64,000 nucleotides of DNA from Gnetum montanum (taxonomy: Eukaryota; Streptophyta; Gnetopsida; Gnetales; Gnetaceae): assembly GCA_015680685.1 (NCBI GenBank), contig MNCI01022376.1, positions 16,991 through 80,990 of the forward strand. The letters are read 5' to 3'. Below are positions 12,377-24,634 of this stretch, piece after piece. Numbering within the stretch: the first letter of the stretch is position 1; the number at the start of each line of letters is the position of its first letter. Position numbers and translations under genes: made by a program. The notes under the pieces are model-generated. The model had not been told where the DNA came from, did no database searches, and saw only the letters and a list, made by a program, of their open reading frames with translations.

Positions 12377-14223
12377 ATGCCTCTCCTACAAGACTATGAT
12401 AATGCCACATCTAGTGAGGCAGTTCATTGGAGAACCAACAAATTATATGTCAATGAAGATTGGAGTACGCAATCTAAGTGGGGGTTTCTTATAAACATAA
12501 ATGAAGGCAACATCATCCCAATGCATGAAAGCATAACTTACTTGATGATGATGAACCCCTACTAGCCACTACAAGCCTAACGCAAATACAAGAGGCTATT
12601 CGAATCTCCCGTAGGNNNNNNNNNNNNNNNNNNNNNNNNNNNNNNNNNNNNNNNNNNNNNNNNNNNNNNNNNNNNNNNNNNNNNNNNNNNNNNNNNNNNN
12701 NNNNNNNNNNNNNNNNNNNNNNNNNNNNNNNNNNNNNNNNNNNNNNNNNNNNNNNNNNNNNNNNNNNNNNNNNNNNNNNNNNNNNNNNNNNNNNNNNNNN
12801 NNNNNNNNNNNNNNNNNNNNNNNNNNNNNNNNNNNNNNNNNNNNNNNNNNNNNNNNNNNNNNNNNNNNNNNNNNNNNNNNNNNNNNNNNNNNNNNNNNNN
12901 NNNNNNNNNNNNNNNNNNNNNNNNNNNNNNNNNNNNNNNNNNNNNNNNNNNNNNNNNNNNNNNNNNNNNNNNNNNNNNNNNNNNNNNNNNNNNNNNNNNN
13001 NNNNNGAAGGAGAAATGGCTAGATGGGAGAGTGTTGAAAAACATCAATAGGACCAAAATCTCAACTTAACAAAGGTCCATAATCACAAAAAGGAGAAATC
13101 AACCAATCTCAAGGAGAAAGAACCATCTTTTCTAGTACAACAATCACTAGAGGAAGTCAAGGCAAAGATTAATAAGATGTTGGAATGGACATATAAAAAG
13201 TGTGGAGAATTTATTGATATTATTAGAGATAGAGTTTTGACAACCCGAGAAGCAAGACAAAGTATTAGTAGACAATCAATAAGAAGGGATAAGGAAAATA
13301 AGAGCTCAACTGCCAATCATACATATGAATGCAACATTTGGCTGTACGATCACCCCAAGGGCCAATGCCCAATCTTGTTACATTTATATGAGCATTGGGG
13401 TAGCACGTTACATCTAGAGTTCGTACAAAGATACTTTGTTCAGTCACAGTGGCAACAATCCCAGTCGTGGGGGAAGCCACCCTTAAACTGGAGACACCCT
13501 TCATATCATTTGAATCCAAATGCTTATCTAGTCCAATACCCTATTTCTCCAACCGAGTCAACATACTCTATCTCACCGCATTACCATTCTCCTCAATACT
13601 ATCAACCCATGTCCTCAACACAACTACTGCCTTGTGAACCTTACACTTCTCCTAATTTTTCACATTCTCAACCTTTCCCTCCTTCTACATCACCACCAAC
13701 TATTCCTAAGGTGTCTTCACCATAGCAACAACCCCCGAACATTACTTGTGCTACTATTTCCAACAGCAGTGAGAGACCTCAGCAACATCGAAGGCATCCC
13801 TTCTTTAGAAATGACCCTAGGAATGGACAACACAATTCCAAGACCACTGCATCCTCCAACTCAGCACAAGTCCAACGTTGTGGTGCACCCTTATCCTTGA
13901 ACCCAACGCCTCATGTTACTTCAATAAGGCTGCCAATTAACACTCCAACAACCATACGGCCCAATGAACACAACCATGGAGGGCAACATCCTGATCCTTG
14001 CATACCATCTTATGGTCCCAAATATCATAGTGGGTCAACTCTTTATCTGGGAACCACATCTTATAAATTTTTCCACTATGCTTACCATAATCAAGTGTGT
14101 GAACCCCAATGGGGTAAGTATGACCAAGTTCCAATATCTCCAACATGCAAGGATCCTCATCTTTCAACTATTAATCCTCGCCATGTTCAAATGTTTAGGT
14201 ATGGGGGATACCCCCCATTCTAA
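12377..14223 (+). pseudogene. Gag of the gag-only group, interrupted by assembly gap
   Basis: Starts at the ATG at 12377 (MPLLQDYDNATSSEAVHWRT), matching the starts at 62600 and 57535. The Retrotrans_gag domain falls in the gap (12616-13005). After the gap come a charged helical linker (INKMLEWTYKKCGEFIDIIR), a degenerate zinc knuckle (CNIWLYDHPKGQCPI, second Cys replaced by Trp) and a long Pro/Ser/His-rich tail that changes frame. There is no protease motif before the end, in contrast to the gag-protease group. Confidence 0.75.
12616..13005. other. Assembly gap inside gag
   Basis: 390 Ns. The same stretch in the copy at the right end of the window (63128-63655) is about 528 bp, so the gap size is either only an estimate or this copy had a deletion. 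Confidence 0.95.
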
Positions 14224-15545
14224 TAACAAGCAGGATTAATAACTACTTTTCATTTTCTTTAATTTTACAAATTTTTATTTTCCATTTTTTCATTTTTCAA
14301 ATTTCTTATTTTATCTTTTTATGTTTTTACAAGCAATCTCATCTACGAATAAAACACTCATGTGGCTTGTTGGTTGAGGTGTGTTCTATGTTGTCAAGTC
14401 TCGAGTGGTTGATTATTTGGATAGTGAGCCCATTACACCCACTCATCCATTCTACAAATAAGAGGTTCTATTCAAGGGTACAATGATAATCTTGACATTT
14501 TTAAAACTTAAAATTAATTTTGTGTTCATTGTACCCAGAATGAAAAAGGATGGACCAAGAGGGAATGATTAGGGTGTGACATCAAGGGGACTTGTGGATT
14601 CTCTTTGGTGACATCTGTGGGAGTTATCATGAAATGTGGTTGTACTAAAATCCTTGTAGATCTAACAAAAAATGGGAGTAAGTAATAAAAAGGGCACTCA
14701 AAAATCCAATGCTATTCTAGGGGGTCCCACTGGAAAGACATGCACCCATGCCTAAAGATTGGTGGCTTCTCTGGATTCAGTAAAGAGAAAAAAAAGAGAA
14801 AAAAGAAGAAAGAGAAAAAGAAAATGAAAAGAAAAGTGCCACAAAACAAAAATCACTCCTTCCCTGAATAAAACGCCAAGTCATCATACACCTTGTTTTT
14901 ATGGTACTCTCATAGCCGCTCACCATGGGATGAAACAATGTGATGTCACTGATTAGAGGAATGGACTTGGTCCTGATCTTAGAATGATGGGTTAATGAGA
15001 CGTTAATCATGTTTTTCACATAGGATTCATTGTGCCCTAGGTCAGTTACCTCATGTCCCAATCTCTACAATCCCTTCTATAGTTTGTCTCATCTCACTAT
15101 TCATGTAATTGTAGCTCGTGTTGTGTGTAACGTAGAATTCTTACCTCATTCTGGTGATATTCACATATGTGTGTTTTGTGAAATCAGTGTGGATTACATT
15201 TAACCCTTCTAGTGCCCATGGAAACTTTTAAGTGTGGTTACACAAGGGCATTATATGTTAGAACCTACTTTGGGGAGGACCCACTTGTGTAATCTTTTGT
15301 AATTTTCACTTATGACACAGCTCACATACACCATTTCTTACCCTTAGCCTATTTTTCATGACATTCTTTCCCTACTATTATCCCTATGAATTTCAACGTT
15401 CCTATGTATCCATTACATTGCCTTTTTCTCTCAATTGCCACCCAAGGCCTTATTGTTCAACTCCATCCACATATCATTATTCATGCCTTCGAAACAAGTT
15501 AAATTACCCTAGAACCCTTAAACACCTTCCACATGTCCTTAACTA
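14224..15545 (+). other. Post-gag non-coding block
   Basis: T-rich start (14240-14330), an A/G-rich run (14780-14840), then the conserved motif CTTTGGGGAGGACCCACTT at 15268-15286. The same order is found in reverse complement at 54200-55550. It holds no ORF of coding character, so it is a structural or regulatory part of the element. Confidence 0.65.
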
Positions 15546-15599
15546 AGAAAACACCCAAAGAGCCAAATTGATATGATAACATTCTCACCTGTCTTCTTA

Positions 15600-16800
15600 C
15601 TCAGGAGATGCCACAAGGGCTGGACCATTGGAAAAAATAGTAGTTTCTTCACCAAGTAAAGCACTTCATGGAAATCAATGAACACATATATAAGGTATGT
15701 GTCAATGGCCTAGTTCATTAGTGTGTCCCTGATGCTAATCAATTGCACATGCTCCAAGATGCTCATGAAAGTCCTTGTGGAGGACACTATGCTAGGAGAT
15801 GCACAACCATTAAAATCCTGATGGTAGGGTACTATTGGCCAACACTCTTCAGGGATGCTCACCATTATATTCACTCTTGTGAATGATGCCAATGAGATGA
15901 TGGAGTAACTACTCGAATGAAAGGAGCTCAACAATGTATTCAAACATTAGAACCATTTGACATCTAGGGCATTAATTTCATGGATCCCATCATGTCCATG
16001 TTAAATGGACAGGCATACATCATAGTCATTGTTGACTATTGTAAAAAATGGGTAGAAGCAGCAGCCATCATCGATTGTACATCCTCTACTACTGCTCTAT
16101 TTGTACAATAAAATGTTGTAAATGGGTTTGGTATGCCATGTGCATTAATTTCTAATAATGGAACGCATTTTATAGGCATTACTTTTTGAAAGCTCATGCA
16201 ACACTTAGGAGTTGAGCATAAACTCACAACACCTTACCATCCCCAAGCTGATGGTCAAGTTGAGGTTACTAATAGGGAAATCACAACAATACTAACAAGA
16301 ACTATTAGCAAGTATAGGAAAGACTGGAGCACAAAACTGAATGATACCTTTTGGGCCTACCACTGAACTTAGAAACTTCCTATAGGCTACTCTCCCTATG
16401 AGCTTGTGTACAGAAAACTACCAACACTTCCTATTCAATCTAAACTTTGTACACTTTCCACAGCTTTTGACCTTGACCTTGACTTAAGTCTAGCCCAAAA
16501 AGAATGACTGATGAATCTCAACTTACTAGATGAAAACTGATTAGTAGCCTTATCATCTAATGAGTTGCACACAACCTATAACAAAAAGTGTCATGACCTA
16601 AAAATTAGAAAAGTCAAATTTTAACTGGGAGACAAGGTTCTTTACTGAAACCCCACACACATACTTGAACAAACTAAGTTCCAAATGTTGTGGAAAGGAC
16701 CTTACATTATTTACAAGACTTTTCCTTCTAGGGTCATGATGATCTATAAACCTGAGATTCGAAATAAGCAATAGCTGGTCAACATTCAACAAATCAAACA
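15600..16800 (+). pseudogene. Ty3/gypsy integrase fragment
   Basis: A plus-strand reading with stops shows the zinc-binding region (HESPCGGHYARRCT... then CE-stop-CQ) at about 15755-15900 and the catalytic core. The core has FMDPI (first Asp), SNNGTHF, where the second catalytic Asp is now Asn, and GQVEVTNRE (catalytic Glu). The usual gypsy motif TTPYHPQADGQ lies just before the Glu. A C-terminal region follows (LGDKVLY, WKGPYII). Integrase would insert the DNA copy into the genome. This copy is dead by stops and by the D-to-N change. It is joined to a gag-only element on its left, so it comes from another, once autonomous, element. Confidence 0.85.
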
Positions 16801-18480
16801 TTTTCATGAGCATACATAGCTAACACAACAAGCACCTCATCCAATGGACAATCACACTTAATATTTCAAATCTCCTCATCCTTTCAACTTAGTTGTGGGA
16901 GATGGCCATTCATGCTAATCATTTAAGCAGCTTCTCAATTTTTCAACCTTTTTTGTTTTACACATTTTAAGTCTTACAACTTTTTGTTTTACACATTCTT
17001 TATTTTACATCTTTTGTTTTTATGTTATTAATTTTTCTACTTTTTGTTTTACACCATCATTAGTACATTTGACATTTCTTGAACATTTTATACTTTTTCT
17101 ATATGTTATTTTATTTGGTGTAATTTTCTAAGTTTTTGTTAATAAGTGCCAAGTACATTAGTAGTGCGTTACTTGATGGTGGTATGTATTATTTTTATTT
17201 GATTGTTGGTGTCTAGTTCCTAACTTTAAATTTTTTTATGGATAATTAGGACATAGTTTCTTTTTCATGCAACAGGCAATGAGTCCACAACATCCACCCA
17301 CCCACACACTCTATGATTTTTCTTATTTTGAAAATGTGCAATCCCTTCTCATTAATAAAACTTTAATAAATTTGTGAATTTGGTAGTTTTCAGAATTGGG
17401 AAGGATTCAAAGGTTTGAATAGAGTGTGGCTTCAAGGGGATTTGGTGTTCTTTGTGCTTTCTTGTTTTTCTATGTGTAGGTGTATTTTCATGGATTTCTT
17501 ACCATTCTATGCTAATCAATAAAGGAAGTTGAATAAGTCCTTGCATGATATGGTTCTCATAAAACTAAATAATGATGAGGATTCAAAGCACACCTCTTGG
17601 ATAAAATAAATGCATGTGTCTTTGCATGGTGTGGTTTCCATTTCAAAAAAAATGGGAATTTAAAGCATACCCCTTAGACCAAATAAATGGGCTACAAGCA
17701 CTAGTTATGAAACTAGTCTCCTCTAACTAAGGCCCTTTCTCACTTCCTACTTCTTCTCTACTTTGGAATGGTGGTTATTTTATGGAAGCACTCTTATGTC
17801 TTAGGAAATGGATTCATTTTAGAATGTCGATGTGAAGTCACTAAACATGGTTGGTTTTGGTCTAGACTAAGGATGGATCCTATCAAGTCATTTAACCAAA
17901 AAATACACAAGGGACTTCATGTGACCATGATCAAAAACTCAAGTACACACTCTCTGATCCATCTATGCTTTCCATGTCTCTCCTCACTACCAATTTTATG
18001 TTTTTGATTCGATGTCCTAGTTTGATGTGTTAAAATTCTTAGTTAGTTTCTTTTGGATTTTTGTACTTAACTTTCATAATCATTAATCATCCATGGAGCC
18101 CACATACTCTTTGGTTTGAAGTTATGTAAGGGCATAAAAGGCTTGTGCCTACTTTGGGGAGGACCCACTTGCATATCTTTTGGTTGGGTTAGTTAAGTTC
18201 TTTACCCTTAGAGACTCTTGCAATCAATTTTTTTTTGTTTACTCCATCAATGATATCCAATTGTACACATCTTCACAATAGTTTTTAGTGAATTCTGCTT
18301 TATATTATTGTGAATTATTATATCCTCTTCAAATATTTTCTTGTATTGAACTTTTTCAAAGTTAATGGACCGCTTGTCTATTTTAACTTATTTGTTAGCC
18401 TTTCTACTAATACTAATCAAGGAACCAATCAACCACAATCACAACTTAGCTTAATGTAACCACTTACAAGACAAGGCATT
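16801..18480 (+). other. 3' non-coding tail after integrase
   Basis: Begins just after integrase with cttagttgtgggagatggcc (16888-16907), the same junction motif that follows the protease in the gag-protease elements (window start; 48071-48098). A T-rich run built on TTTTGTTTTACACA (16950-17060) comes next. The motif CTTTGGGGAGGACCCACTT is at 18152-18170. The tail therefore belongs to the element family and is not intergenic host DNA. Confidence 0.65.
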
Positions 18481-18624
18481 TAATAATTATGTGTTACACA
18501 TTACATACTAATTCATGATTCTTTTCTGATTACAATGGGAAGCATGGACTAGAAGCAAGACTATCTTCACCAAAAATGATGTAGCAGGACCACACAATGA
18601 GGACTATTCATGATCGTTGAATCT

Positions 18625-18625
<1 letters not shown>

Positions 18626-18667
<42 letters not shown>
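18626..18667. repeat. (CT)n microsatellite
   Basis: About 20 uninterrupted CT units, followed by a single undetermined base at about 18673. It sits between the tail fragment and the lone LTR. Confidence 0.95.
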
Positions 18668-18668
<1 letters not shown>

Positions 18669-18738
18669 TTCTNTCTACTACCAAAGAGGTCCTAGATAGA
18701 ACACAAAACAACAAAAAGATCCTCAGCAATGGTGTCAA

Positions 18739-19586
18739 TCATGAGTGATGAGATACCCCTATGCCCAACCATATGAATCACTAAGGCGTTATGCATGATC
18801 TGGTTGAATTTCGTGGATCTATAGTTATCTCGTACACTAGTTTCTCTAGGAAGTGAAATGACATTGAGAACATTCGTTGTCTCCCCAACTACACTTGTGA
18901 GGCTCAAAGGTATGGTTTAAGTGTAATTGAGGTATATGAATATTTTTCCTTTTATGTTTTATGAATGTAATCACCTACAACAAGAATAAAGAGTAGAATA
19001 GATTAAAAGCTAAATTGTCTATTGCCTAACTGTCCTGACATAAGTAACCATTCCACTTTTCTAAACACATAGCAATACTGGGTTACCAAACGTTAAGCAT
19101 TACTGGGTTCTTAAGTACTATATGAATGCTCGAAGTGGTCGTGCTCATGTTCATTAACTGTTGAAAATAAATTGCTTAATTGAAATGCATTAAAATAAAG
19201 AACAATAAAATAAAATGCAATAAATAAAATATTAAGCTATTCTTAGTGCTGCAAGGATTGCCAAAAGATTTCATTTTATTTCCATCACACTGCATTGCTT
19301 AGCTACATTAGTGCTTGAACAAAGAATCGTACACACTTTGGAATCCTTCTATGGGAACTTAAGAAATATTCTAACTTTGAGGAAAATAAATTACAAGGGC
19401 TTTGCTACTCTAACTAGAAAATCTAAACTATGATCATGAAAATTGGAGCCCATGTGCAATATTTATAGACTTGGGGTATATACCCTGATGTTAAGACCCT
19501 AACATCGCATACCCAATGTCGCGACCAACACAAAATGGTGATTCATTATCTATGTTTAATAAGCTAATGCAGGGACATCCCCATCA
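18739..19586 (-). repeat. Lone LTR, minus orientation, with primer site but no gag
   Basis: The left edge tcatgagtgatgagatacccc corresponds to TGATGAGTGGCGAGGTACCCC of the other LTRs. A decayed tRNA-Asp site lies immediately left (18720-18737, 13 of 18 bases, all changes transitions). Shared LTR motifs are at 19080-19145 and a minus-strand TATA is at about 19458-19468. The right edge (ccatca, 19586) is approximate. Internal sequence that should lie to the left has been lost. Confidence 0.7.
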
Positions 19587-19818
19587 ATCTTAACTCCAAA
19601 GACACTTTGGCATGTATGCACAGGGCATGCTAAATATGAGAGTCCCACACCCATACCTCCCACCTTTTGTATTTCTTATTCATGATTGTAATCCATTGAG
19701 TAGACCTATTATTTTTTTGCATTAGCTGGTTAATAAGGTCCGAGTATCCCATAGCTACAATGTCTTGGAAATGATTCAAAGACCTCCAACAACTTGAGGC
19801 CTAGAAACCATATCCTAG

Positions 19819-20684
19819 TGATAAAGCATTTTCCTTAGGTTGCATCAATGGGATGCCATCAATTCGATCCCATTGATGTGGTCGCGTCAATGTATGGTTT
19901 GATGTGTTGGTGTGATCCTATTGATGCAATGTCAATCATTACCTATAAATACATGCTTACTAGCCATATTTATGGCATCAATTCATTAGCGTCTTAGTGA
20001 AGTTCTTACATTTTTTTTGTTTGACAGTTAGAATATTTTCTAAGTACCCACAGTAGAAGTGAGAAGTATACAGACCTTTATTTAAATACTAATGTAGCTA
20101 AGCACCTTGGTGTGACCAAAAACAAAGATGAGCTTTCTTCACAAACCTTGCAGCATTTGAAAATAGATTAATATTTATGTTAAATGCATTTATTATTTAA
20201 GTAATTTACCTTAATTCATTAGATTAATTAATTAATTAGTGATTAATTAAAGTAATAAGTATGATCATTTTGAGCACACGTTAATGTTTGGTAATCCTAG
20301 TAGTTCTTAACGCTTGGTAATCCAGTAACATTGTAACATGGTTTAGCATGTGTATGGTAGAAGCAAACAAATTCTTATGTTAGGATTAATTAAGATATTA
20401 GTTAGGTACTAGATTAGTTAAACATTAAATTACTTTATTTTCTATCACTTAGGTGATTTAAATGATAAGATATAAAATGATAAAAATCATATGCCACCTT
20501 AGTTACACTTAACCATACACCTACACTTCACAAGTGAAACTAAGAAGACAATGATCATGTCCTTGATATTCACTACCTGGACCTAGTGTACTTGGAGAGC
20601 TAAAGCCTATAGAATTTGACTAGATTACTCAGTGAATGCTAGTGATTCGTATAGTTGGGCATAGGATATATTTGTTGCTCATCA
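19819..20684 (+). repeat. 5' LTR with CATTGATG-type repeats in U3
   Basis: Starts TGATAAAG and ends TTGCTCATCA. Upstream of the TATA box (cctataaatac, 19942-19952) is a set of catcaatggg / cccattgatg words in both directions (19842-19935), at the place where other LTRs carry CGATATCG. The shared motifs acttggtaa/cccag-like lie at 20285-20335. Confidence 0.8.
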
Positions 20685-20685
20685 T

Positions 20686-20703
20686 TGATACTATTGCCAG
20701 GGA
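20686..20703 (+). other. tRNA-Asp primer-binding site, decayed
   Basis: TGATACTATTGCCAGGGA has 12 of 18 bases of TGGCGCCGTTGCCGGGGA. All six differences are C-to-T or G-to-A. The position, one base after the LTR, supports the call. Confidence 0.7.
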
Positions 20704-20835
20704 CTTTAGTTAGCTACGTGCACTATCTAGGAGTTAGTGAAATCATTTAAGGATGTTGTAAAAAACCTTAAAGTTGAAAATCATTAAAATAATAGTAATA
20801 ATAGTAATAGCACATTTTTTCTATTTTCAACTAAA

Positions 20836-23300
20836 ATTTCTTCCTCTCATAGGGCTAATTCTCCATCACCATTTGAGCATACATCCAACCAACAAAGTCA
20901 TGAAGGGTCAAAACCACTAGTGCCCTAGCAATGTAGACTAGTACATAGTCATCCTGATGAGTATGTGCTAGAGTTCACCTTCATCTTATATTAGGATGAA
21001 TAACTACGGTGGAGGAACATGGAGGACAACATTATGTTTCTACTCGATTGATCGATTCTTGCGATGCTGCTGTAAACCCTCATGAGGTTGGGCATCCATT
21101 GGCTCAATACTGAACAGATTGTGCAAGACTATGACTATTAGGATTATCATCCCATTGAGGCATAATGCAAGAAAGATCAATAACAAGAGATGCATTACGA
21201 AGCATCGAAGTGAAAATGGTTCATAAACCCCTTATTCCTGCTAGGCCAAAAAGAAGGTGAGGATCCCTTTTCTGGGGGTTCTTAATTCATTAACTCTCCT
21301 CCCTTTGTCTTTGATGAAGAAGACCTAAACTAGAACTTCTAGTCTACTATAACAAATCTTAGTTCAGGAAAGAATGGATTCCATGACCATGGGGGCTCCA
21401 AAGGTGGGAGTTAAGGTAGGAACATGGACAAGCATCATGATGATGACAAGCATGATGATCATCGTTGTGACCGATGAAGAGGGGATAGTAGGCATAGTGC
21501 TGGTGTAGGCTCTCCTTCCTGTACTCCTTCAACATCCTCATCTTGTTCTCCTCTAGCTTCGACTAAAACCATAGAGGATGTAACTATGATGGAGATGATC
21601 AATGAGATAAAGATGATCATAGGACCCACTAGACTAGTTGAGACCAAAGGTGTGGAAAATAAATGGAGGCTTGCCACCATAAAAGAAGGGACAACAGAGG
21701 ACATCATAGGAATCATGGCCATCATAGAGGCTATGACTATGAAGAGCCTTTGCTTGCAACTAGAAATATGTTGAATATTGTAGAGACCAGGAGAATTCTA
21801 AGGGGGCATGTGAAAGATAGCAGAATTAAAAGTTTGGATATGAACAATATCCCAAGTTTGAAGGGGGATACAACTCATATCCACAAAATCATCTTCAAGC
21901 CTTTTCACGATTCATGTTCCTTGCAGAATGTTGAAAACAAATGGCAAAAATTGAAGCTATTCCCAAGGACACTTGTTAAAGAAGCTGAAAGCTAGTACTA
22001 ATACTTAGAACCAAAATCAATGAGATGATGAAGTACAATGCTTGAACTCTTCAATGACAAGTATCAAACGTACTCCCAAGTATCCAATCTAAGAAATAAA
22101 ATCCAAGGATGGAGAAAAGGAATACATGAATCCTTAGATGCAACCATGGGTAGATATTACTCTCTATTGCATAGGTGCCTAGGCCATGACTTTTCTCAAA
22201 GGGAACAACTCTACCATATCATAGATGGGCTTCAAATAAAAAAAAGAACTCTTAGGGTCTATGCCCAAGGGGAACTTTTAGAGCTTAGAGTCCATTAGAT
22301 TCAAAGGCTCATTGACTAGGTGGCCAAAGAAGAAGGTGAGTTGTCGAAAATGAAAAGTATAGAGGAGTTCAACTGAAAACCTTCCATTTAAAGAAGGGAA
22401 GTTTGGTTCTATGATAATGAAGAAGAGACACCACTTGATGAAGTGGTGCAATGTAAAACCTTGCCAATTCAAAATTTTGTTTCTAAAATAACAAACAAGG
22501 TAGACAAAATGTGGGATTTTTTGAATGAAATTTTAAACTACTCTTAAAATTGCTAAAGCATCCAAAGAACAAGGTAGTGGTCATGATTGAAGGAGAATGA
22601 AAGAAGCTAAATGTGCCCATCAAAGGGGTAAGGAAAAATCTACTACCATAGAGGAGGTAGTGGAGTTCAAAATAAATGATGGTGGTGCATGTGACATCTA
22701 CCAATATAAACATCCTAATGGATGTTACTTAATAGTATCACACTTGTAGGAGTCTCGGGTATACACATTGAATCCTAGATTGGCAAGAAGGAAAGCATCC
22801 AGGAGTTTGCCTTATCCTCAAAAAAAATTTAGGTAGTTCCACCAATAGCAAGCCTACTATCCAAGTGGAGCTCCATCCCAACCTTATGAGTAGTACTAGT
22901 AGTGGCAACATCCATAGTCATAGGGGATGTAACCAAAAAGGCAATAGTACTCTTATTGATAGCTAGATTCCTATGGATACTACATTCAACAATTTATTTC
23001 TTTACATGACTCTTCTAGTCATGCATCATTCTAGCATGAATACTATCCTCCTGAATACTATAGAGCCCAATCTCCAAGAGGGGAATCGTCATTTCCATTC
23101 TACCCTCCTCATCCTTTTACACCTATACATCCATCCTCAACTCAACTGCCACCAACTCCTTTCATGTAGGATGAAATTCTTGCTCATTTGCAGTAAACAA
23201 ACACTACAAGGACTATTAACTTATAACTAGCTCCTTAGCTAAGTGGTTTAGAGAACAAACCTTAAGAAAGACCTTTCTTCTGAACCAGTAGTCCTTGCAA
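20836..23300 (+). pseudogene. Gag of the gag-protease type, decayed
   Basis: The start codon seems lost: the site equivalent to ATG in the related copies reads ATT at 20836. Recognisable parts are the N-terminal segment (HPDEYVLEFTFIL, LRWRNMEDNIM), an acidic/His-rich linker and the Retrotrans_gag domain at about 21840-22300. That domain shows WQKLKLFPRTLVKEAES, MLELFNDKYQTYSQVSNLR, LLHRCLGHDFSQREQLYHII. A knuckle remnant CDIYQYKHPNGC (second Cys replaced by Tyr) lies near 22690, followed by a Pro/Tyr-rich tail. Many stops. Confidence 0.75.
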
Positions 23301-23399
23301 ACCCTCACATACACTTGCAACTAATGATCTTGCTTCTCCTAGTTTCTCTACAACATCATTCAAGGTTCCTTCAAACCAAATGCCGCTCAAAGTACATAT

Positions 23400-23910
23400 C
23401 ATGATGTTGGCCCATGCTATCATGGATTAGATAAAGGTTAGCCACCTTCCTAGGAAAATATTTGATCCTAGGAGTTCCCTCATGTACTTGCAAATCACCA
23501 GGAATGTGCCTTGCAAGGCTCTTCTAGACTAAGGTTCTAGTATGAATTTGATTTTTCATAAAATGTACAAAGCCTAGAACCTGCCTCCACTTAGGAAGAG
23601 CAACACTTGTCTTGAGTTGGTAGATTAGTCCATCACTATTTCTTTAGATCTGATGGAGGATATTATGATCACTATCTGTGGGTGTTCCTATCCTATTGAC
23701 TTCTAAATGATCCATGTTGATAACTATAAGGGGGACTTCCCAATCATCATGGGAAGGACTTGGTTGAGCACAATCGATGCACGGCCAGAAATATGAGACC
23801 TCTCGATGGAAATTTCTAAGGAAAATGAATTTGAAAAGATAGAGAGGAAGTGTGTTTCATGCATCACATATAGTGACACAAGGTGCAACTATGTGTAGAA
23901 ATTATGATTC
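23400..23910 (+). pseudogene. Retropepsin-like protease relic
   Basis: ALLD-stop-GSSMNLI near 23520 corresponds to the ALLDSGSGVNLI active site, with the Ser of D-S-G changed to a stop. Downstream are ITISLDLMEDIM, GDFPIIMGRTWLSTIDAR and LSMEISKEN, as in the better copies at 233-730 and 48420-48780. Confidence 0.75.
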
Positions 23911-23919
23911 ACAAAAAGA

Positions 23920-24013
23920 ATATCTATCACATCATGCAAATAGTGTGTTGATGTGATAGAAATTGCATATCTATCACAACATGTAAACAGTGTGTTGATG
24001 TGATAGAAATTCA
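23920..24013. repeat. Tandem 47-bp repeat, each unit a hairpin
   Basis: Two head-to-tail 47-bp units (23920-23966 and 23967-24013). Unit 1 has perfect 11-bp arms, CTATCACATCA (23924-23934) and TGATGTGATAG (23949-23959), around a 14-base loop. Unit 2 has one arm mismatch. It lies just after the protease relic. Confidence 0.85.
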
Positions 24014-24634
24014 AAGGTGTCTATATGCAATAGCCATAAAATAGAAGGACATCCAATGGTTGATAGTTGATGTAGAATTCAATTCAAAAATATGCATGGA
24101 ACCAACTGACAGCGTTATGAGTGCCTACCTAGAAGGCATGGATGAACTAGAGCAAGTTCATCACCAAGTCTTTGATGATGAATCTAATAAAACTAATTAG
24201 GGAGAGTTGGAGATCCCTAAAAACTTTAAATAGGAGCCCTTGAGCTTAAACTATTACCAACCAGAATGGAACATGTCTTTTTGAACAATGGGAACCCAAG
24301 AAGTCAAGTGGTAAGAAGATGAGCACAAAGTGCATGGGTTGGAGCAATAGGTGATGGTGGTACACGAATTGTAGCATGAAAATGCATGCAAGGGTTTGTT
24401 CCTACAAGGTTTGGTGATGTGGAACACTAGAGAAGTTGTCATAGGATAAGATGATGCAATGCAACATGGTGCAATGAGATGGCTAGTAGATGGGAGAGCA
24501 ATGGCATTAGACAAAGCACAATGAAGCTATAGTGGTCAGAAAAGGTATTGAAGGTGAGGATGGTAGGGCTACATAGTGAGGGGTTTACTAGAGGTGTGAT
24601 GTTAAGGATGATGATGATGATGTCATGGATAGAC

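Larger units (their letters stand above)
11502..15545 (+). mobile_element. Gag-only Athila-like element (same group as 49876-58497), 3' end lost
   Basis: LTR, tRNA-Asp primer site, a gag interrupted by an assembly gap, and a post-gag non-coding block (14224-15545) that aligns with 54200-55550 of the innermost nested element in reverse complement. At about 15545 homology stops and an integrase fragment begins, so the second-ORF region and 3' LTR are missing. Confidence 0.75.
19819..24634 (+). mobile_element. Athila-like gag-protease element, 3' end lost
   Basis: Plus-strand LTR, tRNA-Asp site, gag and protease, and then an unreadable region. At about 24635 it abuts a tail in the opposite orientation, so the 3' LTR was lost by recombination or deletion. 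The coding part is related to 1-4495 but more decayed. Confidence 0.75.
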
